Numbered from the stretch's first letter, positions 15,627-25,314 are shown. The stretch: 36,504 nt of DNA from Candidatus Versatilivorator vitaminiformans (GCA_027493295.1 JAPVWS010000049.1:1-36504); one strand, 5' to 3'. The notes: generated by a model not told the origin, from the letters alone. Translations and numbers: made by a program.

Positions 15627-16844
15627 ATGGCCTCGCCCGACGAAGAACGACTGAACCAGCTTCGCGAGTCCCTGGACGACACGGGACTGGACGCCCTGCT
15701 GTTGCTCTATCCGGACGACATCCTGATGGCCACCGGCATGCTGCCGGCGAGCACCCACGTGGCCGTCCTGGTGGACCGGGACGGACGGGTCAGTCTGCTG
15801 ACCCCCTGGTGGCGGGAATCCTTCGTGGCCGAGGAGAGCTGGGCCGATCGCATCGACTGCTTCGACTGGTGCAAGCGGGGCTGCCAGGTGGACCCCGACC
15901 AGGCTGTCATCGAGTGGCTTCGGACTCAGAGGTCAGGGCAGGGAATCGAAAGGGTCGGGGTCCATCTTGCGGTGCACCATTACGGTCCCAACAAGATGCC
16001 CTCGGAGTGTTTGACCTATGACACGATCAGGGCAGAGCTGCCTTTGATATTCCCCGTGGTTGAGGACGCCGGTGACCGCATCAATCAGCTCAAGTCGGTC
16101 AAGACCTCCAGGGAGGTCGGCAAGCTCAAGTTGGCTCACCAGGTGGTGCGAGCGGGAGCGCAGGCCTTCTACCAGTTGGCGCAGGCAGGCATTCGGGAAA
16201 CCGATCTGGCCACCGAGGTCCACTGCGCCGTCCTCAGGAAGGCGGCCTCCCTGGGAATCGACTATGTCTTTTGCGAGATGCCGCAGATTACCTCAGGTCC
16301 TGAGCGCACCGGGATAGCCGATACGCTTTCCAACCATCCCACCGCAAGGAGGCTGCAGCCGGGCGATCCGGTGCTGTTGGAGTTGGGCGCCCACGCCGAG
16401 GGGTACTGGGCAGACATTACTCGAGCCACGGTGGTCGGCGAACCGACCGAGTTGCTGCGGAGGCTGCACCAGGCCGTCCTGGACGCCCAAACAGCGGCAA
16501 TCGCGCGCTATGTCCCGGGAGAGAGCACGGGGGAACAACTCTGCGAGGCTTCCTGGCAAGCCATGCGAGAGGCCGGCTTCGAGCAGGGGATCACCCATTT
16601 TCTGGGCCATGGCCTGGGTTTTGCCTACCACGAGGACCGCCCCACCCTGGGTCCGGGCGAACAGCGACCGGTATTGCCCGGGCAGGTGACCTCGATCGAG
16701 CCCGGCCTTTACTGGCGGGAAGGCGGCCGTCCGGTAGCCGGCATCCGGGTTGAGGAAAACGTGGTATGGGGTTCCCGAGCCGGAGAAGTCGAGATCCTGT
16801 CCGACTATTACCGCGGGCTGGATCGTCAGGGCGGGGATTTTTGA
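15627..16844 (+). CDS. M24-family metallopeptidase (Xaa-Pro peptidase-like)
   Basis: A 405-residue pita-bread protein. The N-terminal creatinase-type domain (about 1-130) is followed by the peptidase domain. Metal-binding residues are recognisable: E252 and D263 in LLELGAHAEGYWADITRA, the His in FLGHGLG, and glutamates in TSIEPGLY and IRVEENVVW. In most aminopeptidase P and prolidase enzymes the first ligand is Asp; here it is Glu. ATG 15627 is preferred over the in-frame GTG at 15579 because the domain starts soon after it. It probably removes N-terminal residues before proline, but M24 members also include creatinase and ectoine hydrolases, so the substrate is open. No partner genes lie nearby. 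Confidence 0.9.
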   Translation: MASPDEERLNQLRESLDDTGLDALLLLYPDDILMATGMLPASTHVAVLVDRDGRVSLLTPWWRESFVAEESWADRIDCFDWCKRGCQVDPDQAVIEWLRTQRSGQGIERVGVHLAVHHYGPNKMPSECLTYDTIRAELPLIFPVVEDAGDRINQLKSVKTSREVGKLKLAHQVVRAGAQAFYQLAQAGIRETDLATEVHCAVLRKAASLGIDYVFCEMPQITSGPERTGIADTLSNHPTARRLQPGDPVLLELGAHAEGYWADITRATVVGEPTELLRRLHQAVLDAQTAAIARYVPGESTGEQLCEASWQAMREAGFEQGITHFLGHGLGFAYHEDRPTLGPGEQRPVLPGQVTSIEPGLYWREGGRPVAGIRVEENVVWGSRAGEVEILSDYYRGLDRQGGDF

Positions 16845-16928
16845 AGCCCGGACGCCCGACTGGTCTCGAGTCCCCGAAGTGCCCGCGAAAATGGTTGGGC
16901 CGGCATTGGAATCCGCGGGAAATTGGCG

Positions 16929-16957
16929 TTAACGGCGAAATGGCTGCCGTGTATAAT
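16929..16957 (+). promoter_or_regulatory. Sigma-70-like promoter of acs
   Basis: TTAACG (16929-16934) and a consensus TATAAT (16952-16957) are 17 nt apart, 42 nt before the acs start. The implied leader is about 35 nt and includes AGGGGG just before the ATG. It is the best promoter-like sequence seen in the window. Confidence 0.65.
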
Positions 16958-16999
16958 AGCGCCCCTGTTGGAACGGTCGTGTAACCATGAGGGGGTCTG

Positions 17000-18955
17000 A
17001 TGAATCGCTCCGATCAACCCATTGAAGCCTTGCTGGACGAAGAGCGCCTCTTTCCGCCTCCGGACGAGTGCTCCCGAAACGCCAATATGGCCGATCCGGA
17101 TATCTACCAGCGGGCGGCCAAGGACCCCGAGGCCTACTGGGCCCAAGCTGCCGAAAGCCTGGAGTGGATGCGCAAGTGGGATCGGGTTCTGGACTGGAAG
17201 CCGCCTATTGCTCAATGGTTTGTGGGAGGTAAGCTAAACGTATCCGTCAATTGTCTGGACCGGCATGTTCGGGGCTGGAGGCGCAACAAGGCCGCCTTCA
17301 TTTGGGAGGGAGAGCCCGGCGAGGAGCGGGTCTTGACCTTTGCCGACCTCCACCGTGAGGTCAACCGGTTCGCCAATGCCATGAAGCGGCTGGGTGTGCA
17401 AAAAGGCGACCGGGTCACCATCTACATGCCCATGATCCCGGAATTGCCCATCGCCCTGCTGGCTTGTGCTCGAATCGGCGCCCCCCACAGCGTGGTCTTC
17501 GGCGGGTTCAGCGCCGAGTCCCTGCGAGACCGGATCAACGACGCTCAGTCCAAGCTGGTGATCACTGCCGACGGGAGCTACCGGCGCGGTCAGATCGTTC
17601 CCCTCAAGCGAAACGTGGACGCGGCCCTCAAGGACTGCCCCTGTGTCGAGAAGGTAGTCATGGTTCGAAGGATCGGGGATGCGGCTCCGGTGGCGGTAGA
17701 CGAGACCCGGGACGTCTGGTGGCACCGCGTCGTGGAAAATGTCCCGGCCTACTGCGAGCCCGAGCCCATGGACTCGGAGGACCCGCTGTTCATTCTCTAC
17801 ACCTCGGGGACCACGGCCAAGCCCAAGGGTATTCTGCACACCACCGCCGGCTACATCCTGGGGGCGTCCCTGACTCACAAGTGGGTGTTCGACGCCAAGG
17901 AAGAGGACGTCTACTGGTGCTCGGCCGACATCGGCTGGGTTACCGGGCACAGTTATATCGTCTACGGGCCCCTGGCCAACGGAACCACCGGGGTTCTCTA
18001 CGAGGGTTCCCCCGACTGGCCCGACAAGGACCGCTGGTGGGCCATGGTGGCCAAGTATGGCGTGAATGTCTTCTATACGGCTCCCACGGCCATCCGGGCG
18101 GTCATGAAGTGGGGCGAGTCCTATCCGGCAAAGCACGACCTGTCCACCCTGCGCCTGTTGGGGACGGTGGGCGAGCCCATCAACCCCGAGGCCTGGATGT
18201 GGTATCACGAGAAGATCGGGCAGGGGCGCTGCCCCATCGTGGACACCTGGTGGCAGACCGAAACCGGCTCCATCATGATTTCACCTCTGCCCGGGCTCAC
18301 CACCACCAAGCCGGGTTCGGCCACCTTCCCGCTTCCGGGCATCCATGCCGACGTGGTGGACGAGGCCGGCAACAGCGTGCCCCTGGGGGGAGGCGGCTAC
18401 CTGGTGCTCAAGTCTCCCTGGCCCTCCATGGCCCGCACCATCTACGGAGACCCGAAGAGGTATGAAGAGACCTATTGGCAGCGCTTCGGCAAGAACGTCT
18501 ATTTTGCCGGGGACGGCTGCAAGCGGGACGAGGAAGGCTACTTCTGGCTGTTGGGCCGCGTGGATGATGTCATGAACATCTCGGGGCACCGGTTGAGCAC
18601 CATGGAAGTGGAGAGTGCCCTGGTGGACCATCAGGAGGTGGCCGAGGCGGCCGTAATCGGCAAGAAGGACGATATCAAGGGAGAGGCCATTGCCGCTTTC
18701 GTCACCTTGAAGGAAGGGGCCGAGGGGAATGCCGGCAAGGTGGACGAGTTGAAGAAGCACGTGGTCCAGAAAATCGGACCCATTGCCCGGCCGCAGAGCG
18801 TGTACTTTACGGCCGAGCTGCCCAAGACCCGAAGCGGCAAGATCATGCGGCGGTTGCTGCGAGATATCGCCGAGGGGCGGGCCCTGGGGGATACCACCAC
18901 CCTGGCCGACGCCACCGTGGTGGCCAAGCTGAAGAGCCAGTACGAGGAAGGTTAG
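17000..18955 (+). CDS. acs: Acetyl-CoA synthetase
   Basis: A 651-residue AMP-forming acetate-CoA ligase, full length for Acs, which activates acetate to acetyl-CoA through acetyl-AMP in the cytoplasm. The characteristic motifs are present: [15 protein letters not shown] (about 267-281, phosphate-binding A3, with Ala where Gly is usual), [10 protein letters not shown] (adenylate core), [13 protein letters not shown] (hinge) and [11 protein letters not shown] with K614, the catalytic lysine that is regulated by reversible acetylation in many bacteria. A strong promoter and AGGGGG ribosome site precede ATG 17000. tpx follows on the same strand after 109 nt. It is probably a single-gene unit or a leaderless pair with tpx. 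Confidence 0.97.
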   Translation: MNRSDQPIEALLDEERLFPPPDECSRNANMADPDIYQRAAKDPEAYWAQAAESLEWMRKWDRVLDWKPPIAQWFVGGKLNVSVNCLDRHVRGWRRNKAAFIWEGEPGEERVLTFADLHREVNRFANAMKRLGVQKGDRVTIYMPMIPELPIALLACARIGAPHSVVFGGFSAESLRDRINDAQSKLVITADGSYRRGQIVPLKRNVDAALKDCPCVEKVVMVRRIGDAAPVAVDETRDVWWHRVVENVPAYCEPEPMDSEDPLFILYTSGTTAKPKGILHTTAGYILGASLTHKWVFDAKEEDVYWCSADIGWVTGHSYIVYGPLANGTTGVLYEGSPDWPDKDRWWAMVAKYGVNVFYTAPTAIRAVMKWGESYPAKHDLSTLRLLGTVGEPINPEAWMWYHEKIGQGRCPIVDTWWQTETGSIMISPLPGLTTTKPGSATFPLPGIHADVVDEAGNSVPLGGGGYLVLKSPWPSMARTIYGDPKRYEETYWQRFGKNVYFAGDGCKRDEEGYFWLLGRVDDVMNISGHRLSTMEVESALVDHQEVAEAAVIGKKDDIKGEAIAAFVTLKEGAEGNAGKVDELKKHVVQKIGPIARPQSVYFTAELPKTRSGKIMRRLLRDIAEGRALGDTTTLADATVVAKLKSQYEEG

Positions 18956-19064
18956 CTGCAACCGGTCCCTGCCGGACGCCCGGTCGCAGGATTGTGTCCG
19001 GCGGGCCTGAAGAGTTGAAATTTCAAGACGAAAAAACGCTATCGATCCAAGGAGGAAAGAACAC

Positions 19065-19583
19065 ATGGCGCAGGAACGAGCTGGAGCCACGACATTTCTG
19101 GGGAATCCATTGACGCTGATCGGTCCGGAGTTGAAGGCGGGAGACCCCGCCCCCGATTTCACCTTGACCTCCAACGACCTCAAACCTGTCCGGCTGTCCG
19201 ATTCCGCCGGCAAGGTGCGCCTCATCAGCGTGGTCCCCTCGCTGGATACGCCGGTATGCGACCAGCAGAGCCGGAGATTCAACCAGGAGGCCTCCGGTCT
19301 GGGTGACGGGGTGGTGGTCCTGACGGTTTCCGCCGATCTGCCTTTTGCTCAAAAGCGCTGGTGCGGGGCGGCCGAGGCGGATCAAGTCCAAACGCTCTCC
19401 GATCACCAGGAGATGTCTTTTGGAGCCAGTTACGGCACACTGGTCAAGGAGCTTCGGCTGAACAGCCGGGCCATTTTCGTGGTGGATGCCGCCGGCAGCC
19501 TCCGCCACGTGGAGTATGTCAAGGAAATCGCCTCCCATCCCGACTATGACGCGGCGCTGGCTGCTGCCAGGGACGCCGTTTAG
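19065..19583 (+). CDS. tpx: Thiol peroxidase (Tpx, atypical 2-Cys peroxiredoxin)
   Basis: A 172-residue peroxiredoxin that reduces H2O2 and organic hydroperoxides with thioredoxin as electron donor. The active-site motif PSLDTPVCDQQ contains the peroxidatic C65, and C100 in KRWCGAAEAD is the resolving cysteine that forms the intramolecular disulfide. The start ATG follows a strong AAGGAGG site. Length and N-terminal LxGxxLxxG-like beta hairpin (FLGNPLTLIGPELKAG) match the Tpx family. It lies between acs and gltX, both unrelated in function. Confidence 0.96.
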   Translation: MAQERAGATTFLGNPLTLIGPELKAGDPAPDFTLTSNDLKPVRLSDSAGKVRLISVVPSLDTPVCDQQSRRFNQEASGLGDGVVVLTVSADLPFAQKRWCGAAEADQVQTLSDHQEMSFGASYGTLVKELRLNSRAIFVVDAAGSLRHVEYVKEIASHPDYDAALAAARDAV

Positions 19584-19768
19584 GCAAGTCTGGGATCGGA
19601 ATGCCGAATTCCTTCGATTTCGGCAGATTCCGGCCATCTGTCCGGACCGCCGGCGGGGGGCGTTAATCAGCGACCGCCCGCCCGGGCGGACGAATTCCAG
19701 CCATCCTGCCCAACCTCTTTCCTGAATTTGCACACAGTGTTTTCCAGCCATTCAAGGAGGGTCCTGGC

Positions 19769-21223
19769 GTGCCGGGTGTGAGAGTACGCTTTGCGCCTTC
19801 CCCCACCGGATCCCTGCACGTGGGTGGGGCGCGTACCGCGCTGTTCAACTGGCTGTTTGCCCGAGGTCAGGGCGGTCGCTTCATCCTCCGAATCGAAGAC
19901 ACCGACCGGGAGCGCTCCAGCCCGGAGATGATGGAAGACATTCTGGGAGCTCTCCAGTGGCTGGGCCTGGACTGGGATGAGGGCCCCTTCCTGCAGTCGG
20001 AACGACTGGAACGCTACCGCCAGGCGGCGGATCGGCTCTTGAGCGCGAACAAGGCCTACCGCTGTTTTTGTTCGACAGCCGAGTTGGCGGCCAAGCGCCA
20101 GGCGGCGTCCGCCTCGGGAAAGCCTTGGAAGTATGACGGCACCTGTCTCGGGTTGCCGCCGGACCGGTCAAGGGAGAAGCACGCCCGTGGTCTGCCCAGC
20201 GTGGTGCGTTTCAAGGGAACCCGTGACGGCGAGGTTGTATTCGAGGACCGGATCTTCGGGCGGATTGCCCATCGGACGGAGCAGATCGAGGACTTCGTGC
20301 TGGTTCGGTCCGACGGCATGCCCACCTACCACCTGGGCGTGGTGCTGGACGATCTGGACATGAAGATCAGTCACGTCATCCGCGGCGCCGACCATATTTC
20401 GAACACCCCCAAGCAAATCCTCCTCTACCAGGCCCTGGAGCGGCCCGTCCCCGTCTTTGCGCACCTTCCGCTGATTCTGGGTCCGGACCGGACCAGGCTC
20501 AGCAAGCGGCACGGGGCCACGGCGGTGACCACATACAGGGACCAAGGCTACCTGCCGACCCCGTTCTGCAACTTTCTGGCGCTGCTGGGCTGGTCGCCGA
20601 AAACCGAGGTGGAAACTCTGTCCACCGATGAGTTGATCCACCAGTTCTCACTGAGGGGTGTGAACAAGAGCAACGCCGTCTTCGACCTGGAAAAGCTGTC
20701 CTGGTTCAACAGCCGGTATCTGCGGAATGCCCCTGCCGCGAGGCTTCTTCCGCTGATCAGGGCCGAGCTGGAAAGGGAGGGGATTTGGAAAGAGGAGCTC
20801 GGTTCCTCCAGCAGGGCCTGGATGATGACGGTGGTTGATCTGCTCAAGCAGCGCGTCCGCATGGTTTCAGACTTCGCCAGCCAGGGCAGAGCCTTCTTCA
20901 CCGATGACTTCGAGATCGAAGACAAGGCCCGCCGCAAATTCCTCAAGAGTGACGCCCTGCAGGTTCTGATGCCCGAGCTGGCCGCGCGGCTCGGGTCCCT
21001 GCCGGCTTTCGGACTGGAGGAGACGGAATCGGCCCTTCGCGCCTTTGCCGCCGAAAAGGAGGTCAAGGCCGGTCTGCTCATCAACGCGGCCCGAGCGCTG
21101 CTGACCGGCAAGGCGGTAGCCCCGGGAATCTTCGAGGTCATGGTAGCTCTCGGGCAAAAACGGACCGTGACCCGCCTTTCGGACACGTCCTGGATGGAGG
21201 ATGAACCGCGGGCTGGGGAATAG
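19769..21223 (+). CDS. gltX: Glutamyl-tRNA synthetase
   Basis: A 484-residue class I aminoacyl-tRNA synthetase that charges tRNA-Glu (and possibly tRNA-Gln, since no GlnRS or GatCAB is visible here). The HIGH-type signature is FAPSPTGSLHVGGARTALFN (about 8-27), the KMSKS-type loop is TRLSKRHGAT (about 242-251), and the C-terminal helical anticodon-binding domain runs to the end. It begins with GTG at 19769, eight nt after AAGGAGG. The next gene starts 9 nt after the stop, so the two are likely cotranscribed. Confidence 0.97.
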   Translation: MPGVRVRFAPSPTGSLHVGGARTALFNWLFARGQGGRFILRIEDTDRERSSPEMMEDILGALQWLGLDWDEGPFLQSERLERYRQAADRLLSANKAYRCFCSTAELAAKRQAASASGKPWKYDGTCLGLPPDRSREKHARGLPSVVRFKGTRDGEVVFEDRIFGRIAHRTEQIEDFVLVRSDGMPTYHLGVVLDDLDMKISHVIRGADHISNTPKQILLYQALERPVPVFAHLPLILGPDRTRLSKRHGATAVTTYRDQGYLPTPFCNFLALLGWSPKTEVETLSTDELIHQFSLRGVNKSNAVFDLEKLSWFNSRYLRNAPAARLLPLIRAELEREGIWKEELGSSSRAWMMTVVDLLKQRVRMVSDFASQGRAFFTDDFEIEDKARRKFLKSDALQVLMPELAARLGSLPAFGLEETESALRAFAAEKEVKAGLLINAARALLTGKAVAPGIFEVMVALGQKRTVTRLSDTSWMEDEPRAGE

Positions 21224-21232
21224 GAGGAATTT

Positions 21233-22450
21233 ATGGTTCGCCTGAAGCTCTCCGCCATGATGTTTCTGCAGTATTTCATCTGGGGGGCCTGGTACGTCAC
21301 CCTGGTCACCTATCTGAGCCAGACCCTTCGCTTCAGCGACAGCCAGATCGGCTGGGCCTATGCCACCACGGCCATCGCGGCCATGATCTCTCCGTTTTTC
21401 ATGGGGCTGGTGGCCGACCGATACTTTGCTTCCGAGAAGGTGCTTGCGGGACTGCACCTGGTGGGCGGGTTCCTGCTGTATTGGGTATCCGGCCTGGACT
21501 ACTTCAGCCACCTCTTCCCGGTGCTGTTGATCTACACCCTGTTCTACATGCCGACCCTGGCACTCACCAACTCCCTGTCTTTTCACCACATGGAGAGCCC
21601 GGAACGGGAATTCCCAAGGGTGAGAGTGCTGGGGACCATCGGGTGGATCGCCGCCGGGTTGCTGGTGGGCCGATTGCACCTGGAGGCCACCGCCGTGCCC
21701 CTGCAAATTGCGGCCGGGGCCTCGGTGCTTATGGGTCTCTACTGCCTGCTGCTTCCGCACACGCCTCCAAGGGGTGGCGGCCAGCCCTTCAGCCTCAGGG
21801 GCCTGCTCGGCCTGGATGCCCTGAGCCTGATGAGGGAGCGCTCCTTTGCCATCTTCGTAGCCGGATCGTTTCTGCTCTGCATTCCACTGCAGTTTTACTA
21901 CACCTTCACCAACTTGTTCCTCAACGAGATCGGCGTCAGCCAGGCCGCCAGCAAAATGACCCTGGGGCAGGGATCTGAAATTCTCTTCATGCTGGCCATG
22001 CCCTTCTTCCTGACCCGGGTGGGACTCAAGGGGACGCTGCTGATCGGCATGGCTGCCTGGGTGGCCCGCTATCTGCTGTTTTCCTGGGGCGACGGCAGCG
22101 AGCACCTGTGGATGTTGTTGGGAGGGATTCTCCTGCACGGCATCTGCTACGATTTCTTTTTCGTTGCCGGCCAGGTCTACGTGGACCGCAAGGCCCCCAT
22201 CCGGGTGCGGGCCGCGGCCCAGGGATTCATCGCCCTGGTCACCCTGGGCCTGGGCATGTTCGTGGGCGCCAGGGTGTCTGGGCTGGTGGTGCAGCATTAC
22301 AGTTATCTTGATGGGGCTGGTGCCGTGCAGCATCATTGGGGTGAGGTCTGGCTGGTGCCCGCGGTGGCGGCAGCGGTGGTGCTGGTGCTGTTTGCGTTCT
22401 TCTTTCGGCCCGGGAGGGTGGAGGCGAATGAAGCGTCCGGGTCGGGTTAG
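21233..22450 (+). CDS. Nucleoside:H+ symporter-family (NupG-like) MFS permease
   Basis: A 405-residue protein with about twelve membrane helices, beginning [20 protein letters not shown]. The [14 protein letters not shown] start, the [31 protein letters not shown] loop and the [17 protein letters not shown] helix are typical of the Nuc_H_symport family (NupG, XapB), which imports nucleosides with protons. The start has an AGGAGG site 9 nt after the gltX stop, so it is probably in one operon with gltX. Specificity is not visible. It could also carry another small ligand, since this family is broadly annotated. Confidence 0.88.
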   Translation: MVRLKLSAMMFLQYFIWGAWYVTLVTYLSQTLRFSDSQIGWAYATTAIAAMISPFFMGLVADRYFASEKVLAGLHLVGGFLLYWVSGLDYFSHLFPVLLIYTLFYMPTLALTNSLSFHHMESPEREFPRVRVLGTIGWIAAGLLVGRLHLEATAVPLQIAAGASVLMGLYCLLLPHTPPRGGGQPFSLRGLLGLDALSLMRERSFAIFVAGSFLLCIPLQFYYTFTNLFLNEIGVSQAASKMTLGQGSEILFMLAMPFFLTRVGLKGTLLIGMAAWVARYLLFSWGDGSEHLWMLLGGILLHGICYDFFFVAGQVYVDRKAPIRVRAAAQGFIALVTLGLGMFVGARVSGLVVQHYSYLDGAGAVQHHWGEVWLVPAVAAAVVLVLFAFFFRPGRVEANEASGSG

Positions 22451-22468
22451 TCCGTCGCCCGCGACGGA
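22451..22468 (+). terminator. Stem-loop directly after the permease gene
   Basis: TCCGTCGC (22451-22458) and GCGACGGA (22461-22468) form a perfect 8-bp GC-rich stem immediately after the stop codon. There is no T tract, so it may stabilise the 3' end of the mRNA or be a weak terminator. It is the only such structure seen at this gene boundary. Confidence 0.35.
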
Positions 22469-22529
22469 ATAGAGGCATGGGCCGACTGTTTCCCGCCTGA
22501 GCCGGTACCGGCGCCTATTAGTTCCTTTC

Positions 22530-22739
22530 ATGGAAACAGCCCTCAATATCCTGCTGGCTGTTCTGATCTTGGGCGGAAGCGCCTTCCTGACCCAGTGGTT
22601 CACGCACACCATGTACATCCGCTGCCGGAGCTGCGGGACCCTGAATGCCCGGCGGAGAACTCATTGCAGGGGGTGTTCCAGTCCGTTGGAAGAAAACTCC
22701 CGGGGAACGGGTCGCAGAGAAGGTCAGGGTCCTGGTTAG
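22530..22739 (+). CDS. Small membrane-anchored zinc-ribbon protein
   Basis: A 69-residue protein with one N-terminal membrane helix (NILLAVLILGGSAFLTQWF) followed by CRSCGTLNARRRTHCRGC, two CxxC pairs spaced as in a treble-clef or zinc ribbon, then a basic, disordered tail. No Shine-Dalgarno sequence is obvious before the ATG. The motif and membrane segment make it likely to be a real gene. It lies 96 nt upstream of an ABC transporter cluster on the same strand, but no function is known to me. A DNA/RNA-binding, assembly or regulatory role is possible. Confidence 0.6.
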   Translation: METALNILLAVLILGGSAFLTQWFTHTMYIRCRSCGTLNARRRTHCRGCSSPLEENSRGTGRREGQGPG

Positions 22740-22755
22740 GGATGCCGAGGGCGCT

Positions 22756-22819
22756 TTGACCGGGCCGGCCAGAGTTGTGCTAATCTGAAAAATGGCGGGA
22801 GGCGCTGCTTTCCTCCCGC
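22756..22819 (+). promoter_or_regulatory. Candidate promoter and leader hairpin of the ABC cluster
   Basis: TTGACC (22756-22761) and TGCTAATCT (22778-22786, an extended -10 form, 19-nt spacing to TAATCT) lie in the gap before the first permease. Downstream, GCGGGAGG (22795-22802) and CCTCCCGC (22812-22819) form an 8-bp stem with a 9-nt loop just before the GTG start. Such a hairpin could occlude or shape the ribosome site. Promoter and hairpin are visible; function is inferred. Confidence 0.4.
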
Positions 22820-22835
22820 GGAAACGAGGCTCTCC

Positions 22836-23993
22836 GTGTTCCGGGATACTCTGGGCCTGGCTTTGAAAAATGCTCTGCGCAACCGGCGTCGAACGCTGCT
22901 GACGGTTGCGAGCATCAGCATTTCCCTGTTTCTGCTGGGAGTACTCCTTTCGGTCTATCAGGCCTTCTACCATCAGGAAGGTCCTCCCGAGCAGGCCCTG
23001 CGGTTGGTGACCCGAAATCGGGTCTCTCTGACCTTCTCCCTTCCCGAATACTATGAACAGCAGATCCGCAAGGTACCGGGCGTGCGCGAACTGGTGCCCA
23101 CCTCCTGGTTCGGAGGGGTCTATATCGACAATCGACCCGAGAACTTCTTCCCTCGGTTCGCCACCGATCCGGAAAGGATCTTCGAGGTCTACAAGGAGTT
23201 CACGGTGCCTCCCGAACAGCTCCAGGTCTTCCAGTCGGAGCGCACGGCCGCGGCTGTCGGCAAGACTCTGGCCGAGCGACTCAGCTTCAAGCTGGGCCAG
23301 CGGGTCACCATCAAGGGGGACATCTACCCGATGGACCTGGAATTGACCATTCGGGCCATCTTTGAAAGCGATGTCGAAAACCAGGACTTCGCGATGTATT
23401 TTCACCGGAAATACCTGGAAGAGGGACTGCCGCAGTCCCGGCGCGGGATGGTAGGAACTTTTGGCATCCTGGCCGATTCCGCCGAGGCGGTGCCCCGCAT
23501 CGCAAAGCAAATCGACGATCTCTATCGGAACTCGGAGCGCCAAACCAAGACCGAAACCGAGCGGGCCTTCCAGTTGAGCTTCGTTTCCATGCTGGGCAAC
23601 GTCAAGGTGTTCCTGCTCAGCATCTGCGGTGCCCTGGTGTTCACCATTCTGCTGGTGGCCGCCAACACCATGGGTATGTCGGTGCGGGAGCGGATCACCG
23701 AAATCGGGGTGCTCAGGACGCTGGGATTCACCTCCGGCAGGGTCCTGAGCATGATCGTGGCCGAGGCCGTCCTGATATCCCTGGCAGGGGGCCTGTTGGG
23801 TTGCGGTCTGGCCTGGGGGGCATCGGGGTTTTTGCGACAGTCCCAGCTCATGCTTTCCGGGCTGTCCTTTTCGCCACCGGTGTTCCTGATCAGTCTGTCC
23901 ATTGCCCTGGCCATCGGTATCCTGAGTTCCCTGGTCCCGGCCCTGGGAGCGACCCGTCTGCCCATCACTTCGGCCCTTCGCCATACTGGGTGA
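22836..23993 (+). CDS. ABC transporter permease, FtsX/MacB type (first)
   Basis: A 385-residue permease with the MacB layout: one helix near the N-terminus (about 18-42, LLTVASISISLFLLGVLLSVYQ), a large extracytoplasmic domain (about 45-255), and three C-terminal helices with FtsX signature features (SVRERITEIGVLRTLGFTSGRVLSMIVAEAVLISLAGGLLG). It starts with GTG at 22836. With the second permease, the HlyD-type adaptor and the ATPase it forms a complete export set. The substrate is not evident; related systems move lipoproteins, peptides, glycolipids or antibiotics. Confidence 0.9.
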   Translation: MFRDTLGLALKNALRNRRRTLLTVASISISLFLLGVLLSVYQAFYHQEGPPEQALRLVTRNRVSLTFSLPEYYEQQIRKVPGVRELVPTSWFGGVYIDNRPENFFPRFATDPERIFEVYKEFTVPPEQLQVFQSERTAAAVGKTLAERLSFKLGQRVTIKGDIYPMDLELTIRAIFESDVENQDFAMYFHRKYLEEGLPQSRRGMVGTFGILADSAEAVPRIAKQIDDLYRNSERQTKTETERAFQLSFVSMLGNVKVFLLSICGALVFTILLVAANTMGMSVRERITEIGVLRTLGFTSGRVLSMIVAEAVLISLAGGLLGCGLAWGASGFLRQSQLMLSGLSFSPPVFLISLSIALAIGILSSLVPALGATRLPITSALRHTG

Positions 23994-24147
23994 CAGCCTT
24001 CTGTGCTCAAGGAGCAGCCGGACAGTGGGGGAAAATCGAGTGTGTCCGAAACCGATTGAAGCGTTTTGTTCGGAGCCCCTGTGGCCGGACAGTGTTCCTA
24101 ACCTCGGCCTGGATAGTTGAGGCGGTGGGAAAGCCCTGAGTCACGAT

Positions 24148-25311
24148 ATGCCCTTGCCTCTCTCCTACAACTTGAAGAACCTGACGGTCCGCAAGACCAC
24201 CACGGTCATGACGGCCTTGGGGATAGGCCTCACGGTGGCAGTTCTACTGGGGATCCTGGCCCTGGTCGGAGGCCTGGAAAAGTCTCTCCAGGCCACTGGG
24301 CATCCGCTCCACCTTCTGGTAATGAGGAAGAACTCCCTCTCGGAGCTGGTCAGCCAGGTCACCCGCGAGGCTGTTTCGAGTATTCGCAATAAGCCGGGGA
24401 TTCAGCAGTTGGAGGGGGAGCCCATGGTTTCCCCCGAAATAGTGACCGTCATCAATTTGCCGCGCCACAACAGTCCCGAGGGGGCCAACGTGAACATCCG
24501 CGGTCTCTCCCCGATGGGCATCCGAATGCGTTCCAACCTGAAGTTGATGGAGGGCCGCTGGTTCCAGCCGGGTCAACGGGAAGTGGTGGTGGGCAAATCG
24601 ATCTCCAGGCGGTACGTCAACGCCGGCGTGGGGGACCGGCTGCGCTTCGGCCGCGGCGACTGGAGCGTGGTCGGTGTTCTTGACGCCGGCAGCACTGCCT
24701 TCGACAGCGAGATCTGGGTGGGTCTCAATCAACTGGCCACCGATTCCAATCGCATGGAAGTCCTTTCCTCGGTCCTGGTGCGTGCCTCCGACCCGGTGAG
24801 CCTGCAGGCGCTCCAGAACGCCCTGGCCGACGATCAACGGCTCTACCTGGAAGGCAAGAGGGAAGTGGACTACTACCAGGAGCAGACCGCCTCGGCCGAG
24901 CCGGTGAAGTTCCTGGGCATCTTCGTGGCCGTCATCATGGCCGTGGGAAGCTGCTTTGCCGCCATGAACACCATGTATGCCGCCGTGGCCCGCCGCTCGA
25001 GGGAGATCGGCACCCTGCGGGTGCTGGGTTTTTCGGGTGGCAGCATCCTGCTTGCCTTCGTGATCGAGTCGCTGCTGCTTTCCCTGCTGGGCGGGTTGAT
25101 CGGGGTGCTGCTGGTGCTGCCGCTGCATGGACTGGAGTCCGGTATCGGCAACAATCTTACCTTCAGCGAGACCGGTTTCGATTTTCGGCTCTCCCCGGCC
25201 ATCGTGGCCCTGGGTGTCGGATTCGCCTCGATCATGGGGCTGCTGGGCGGACTCTTGCCGGCACGAGGGGCTGCCAGGGAAAGCATTCTCAGTGCACTGC
25301 GGGAGTTGTAG
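24148..25311 (+). CDS. ABC transporter permease, FtsX/MacB type (second)
   Basis: A 387-residue permease with the same topology as the preceding gene: an N-terminal helix (TTTVMTALGIGLTVAVLLGILALVGGL), an extracytoplasmic domain and C-terminal helices with ARRSREIGTLRVLGFSGGSILLAFVIESLLLSLLGGLIG. It differs clearly from the first permease in sequence, so the two likely form a heterodimer in the membrane. The gap to the first permease is 154 nt. The stop codon is 4 nt before the GTG of the adaptor gene, so these two are tightly coupled. Confidence 0.92.
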   Translation: MPLPLSYNLKNLTVRKTTTVMTALGIGLTVAVLLGILALVGGLEKSLQATGHPLHLLVMRKNSLSELVSQVTREAVSSIRNKPGIQQLEGEPMVSPEIVTVINLPRHNSPEGANVNIRGLSPMGIRMRSNLKLMEGRWFQPGQREVVVGKSISRRYVNAGVGDRLRFGRGDWSVVGVLDAGSTAFDSEIWVGLNQLATDSNRMEVLSSVLVRASDPVSLQALQNALADDQRLYLEGKREVDYYQEQTASAEPVKFLGIFVAVIMAVGSCFAAMNTMYAAVARRSREIGTLRVLGFSGGSILLAFVIESLLLSLLGGLIGVLLVLPLHGLESGIGNNLTFSETGFDFRLSPAIVALGVGFASIMGLLGGLLPARGAARESILSALREL

Positions 25312-25314
25312 CCG

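Noticed and set aside
17234-18208. 324-codon minus-strand frame opposite acs
   Set aside because: Shadow of acs: low complexity, Gly/Val/His-rich and without motifs.
20867-22618. 583-codon minus-strand frame across gltX and the permease
   Set aside because: It spans two well-supported genes, is rich in His, Gln and Gly, and matches no family.
22518-23984. 488-codon minus-strand frame opposite the first ABC permease
   Set aside because: Repetitive His/Gln/Gly composition typical of antisense frames.
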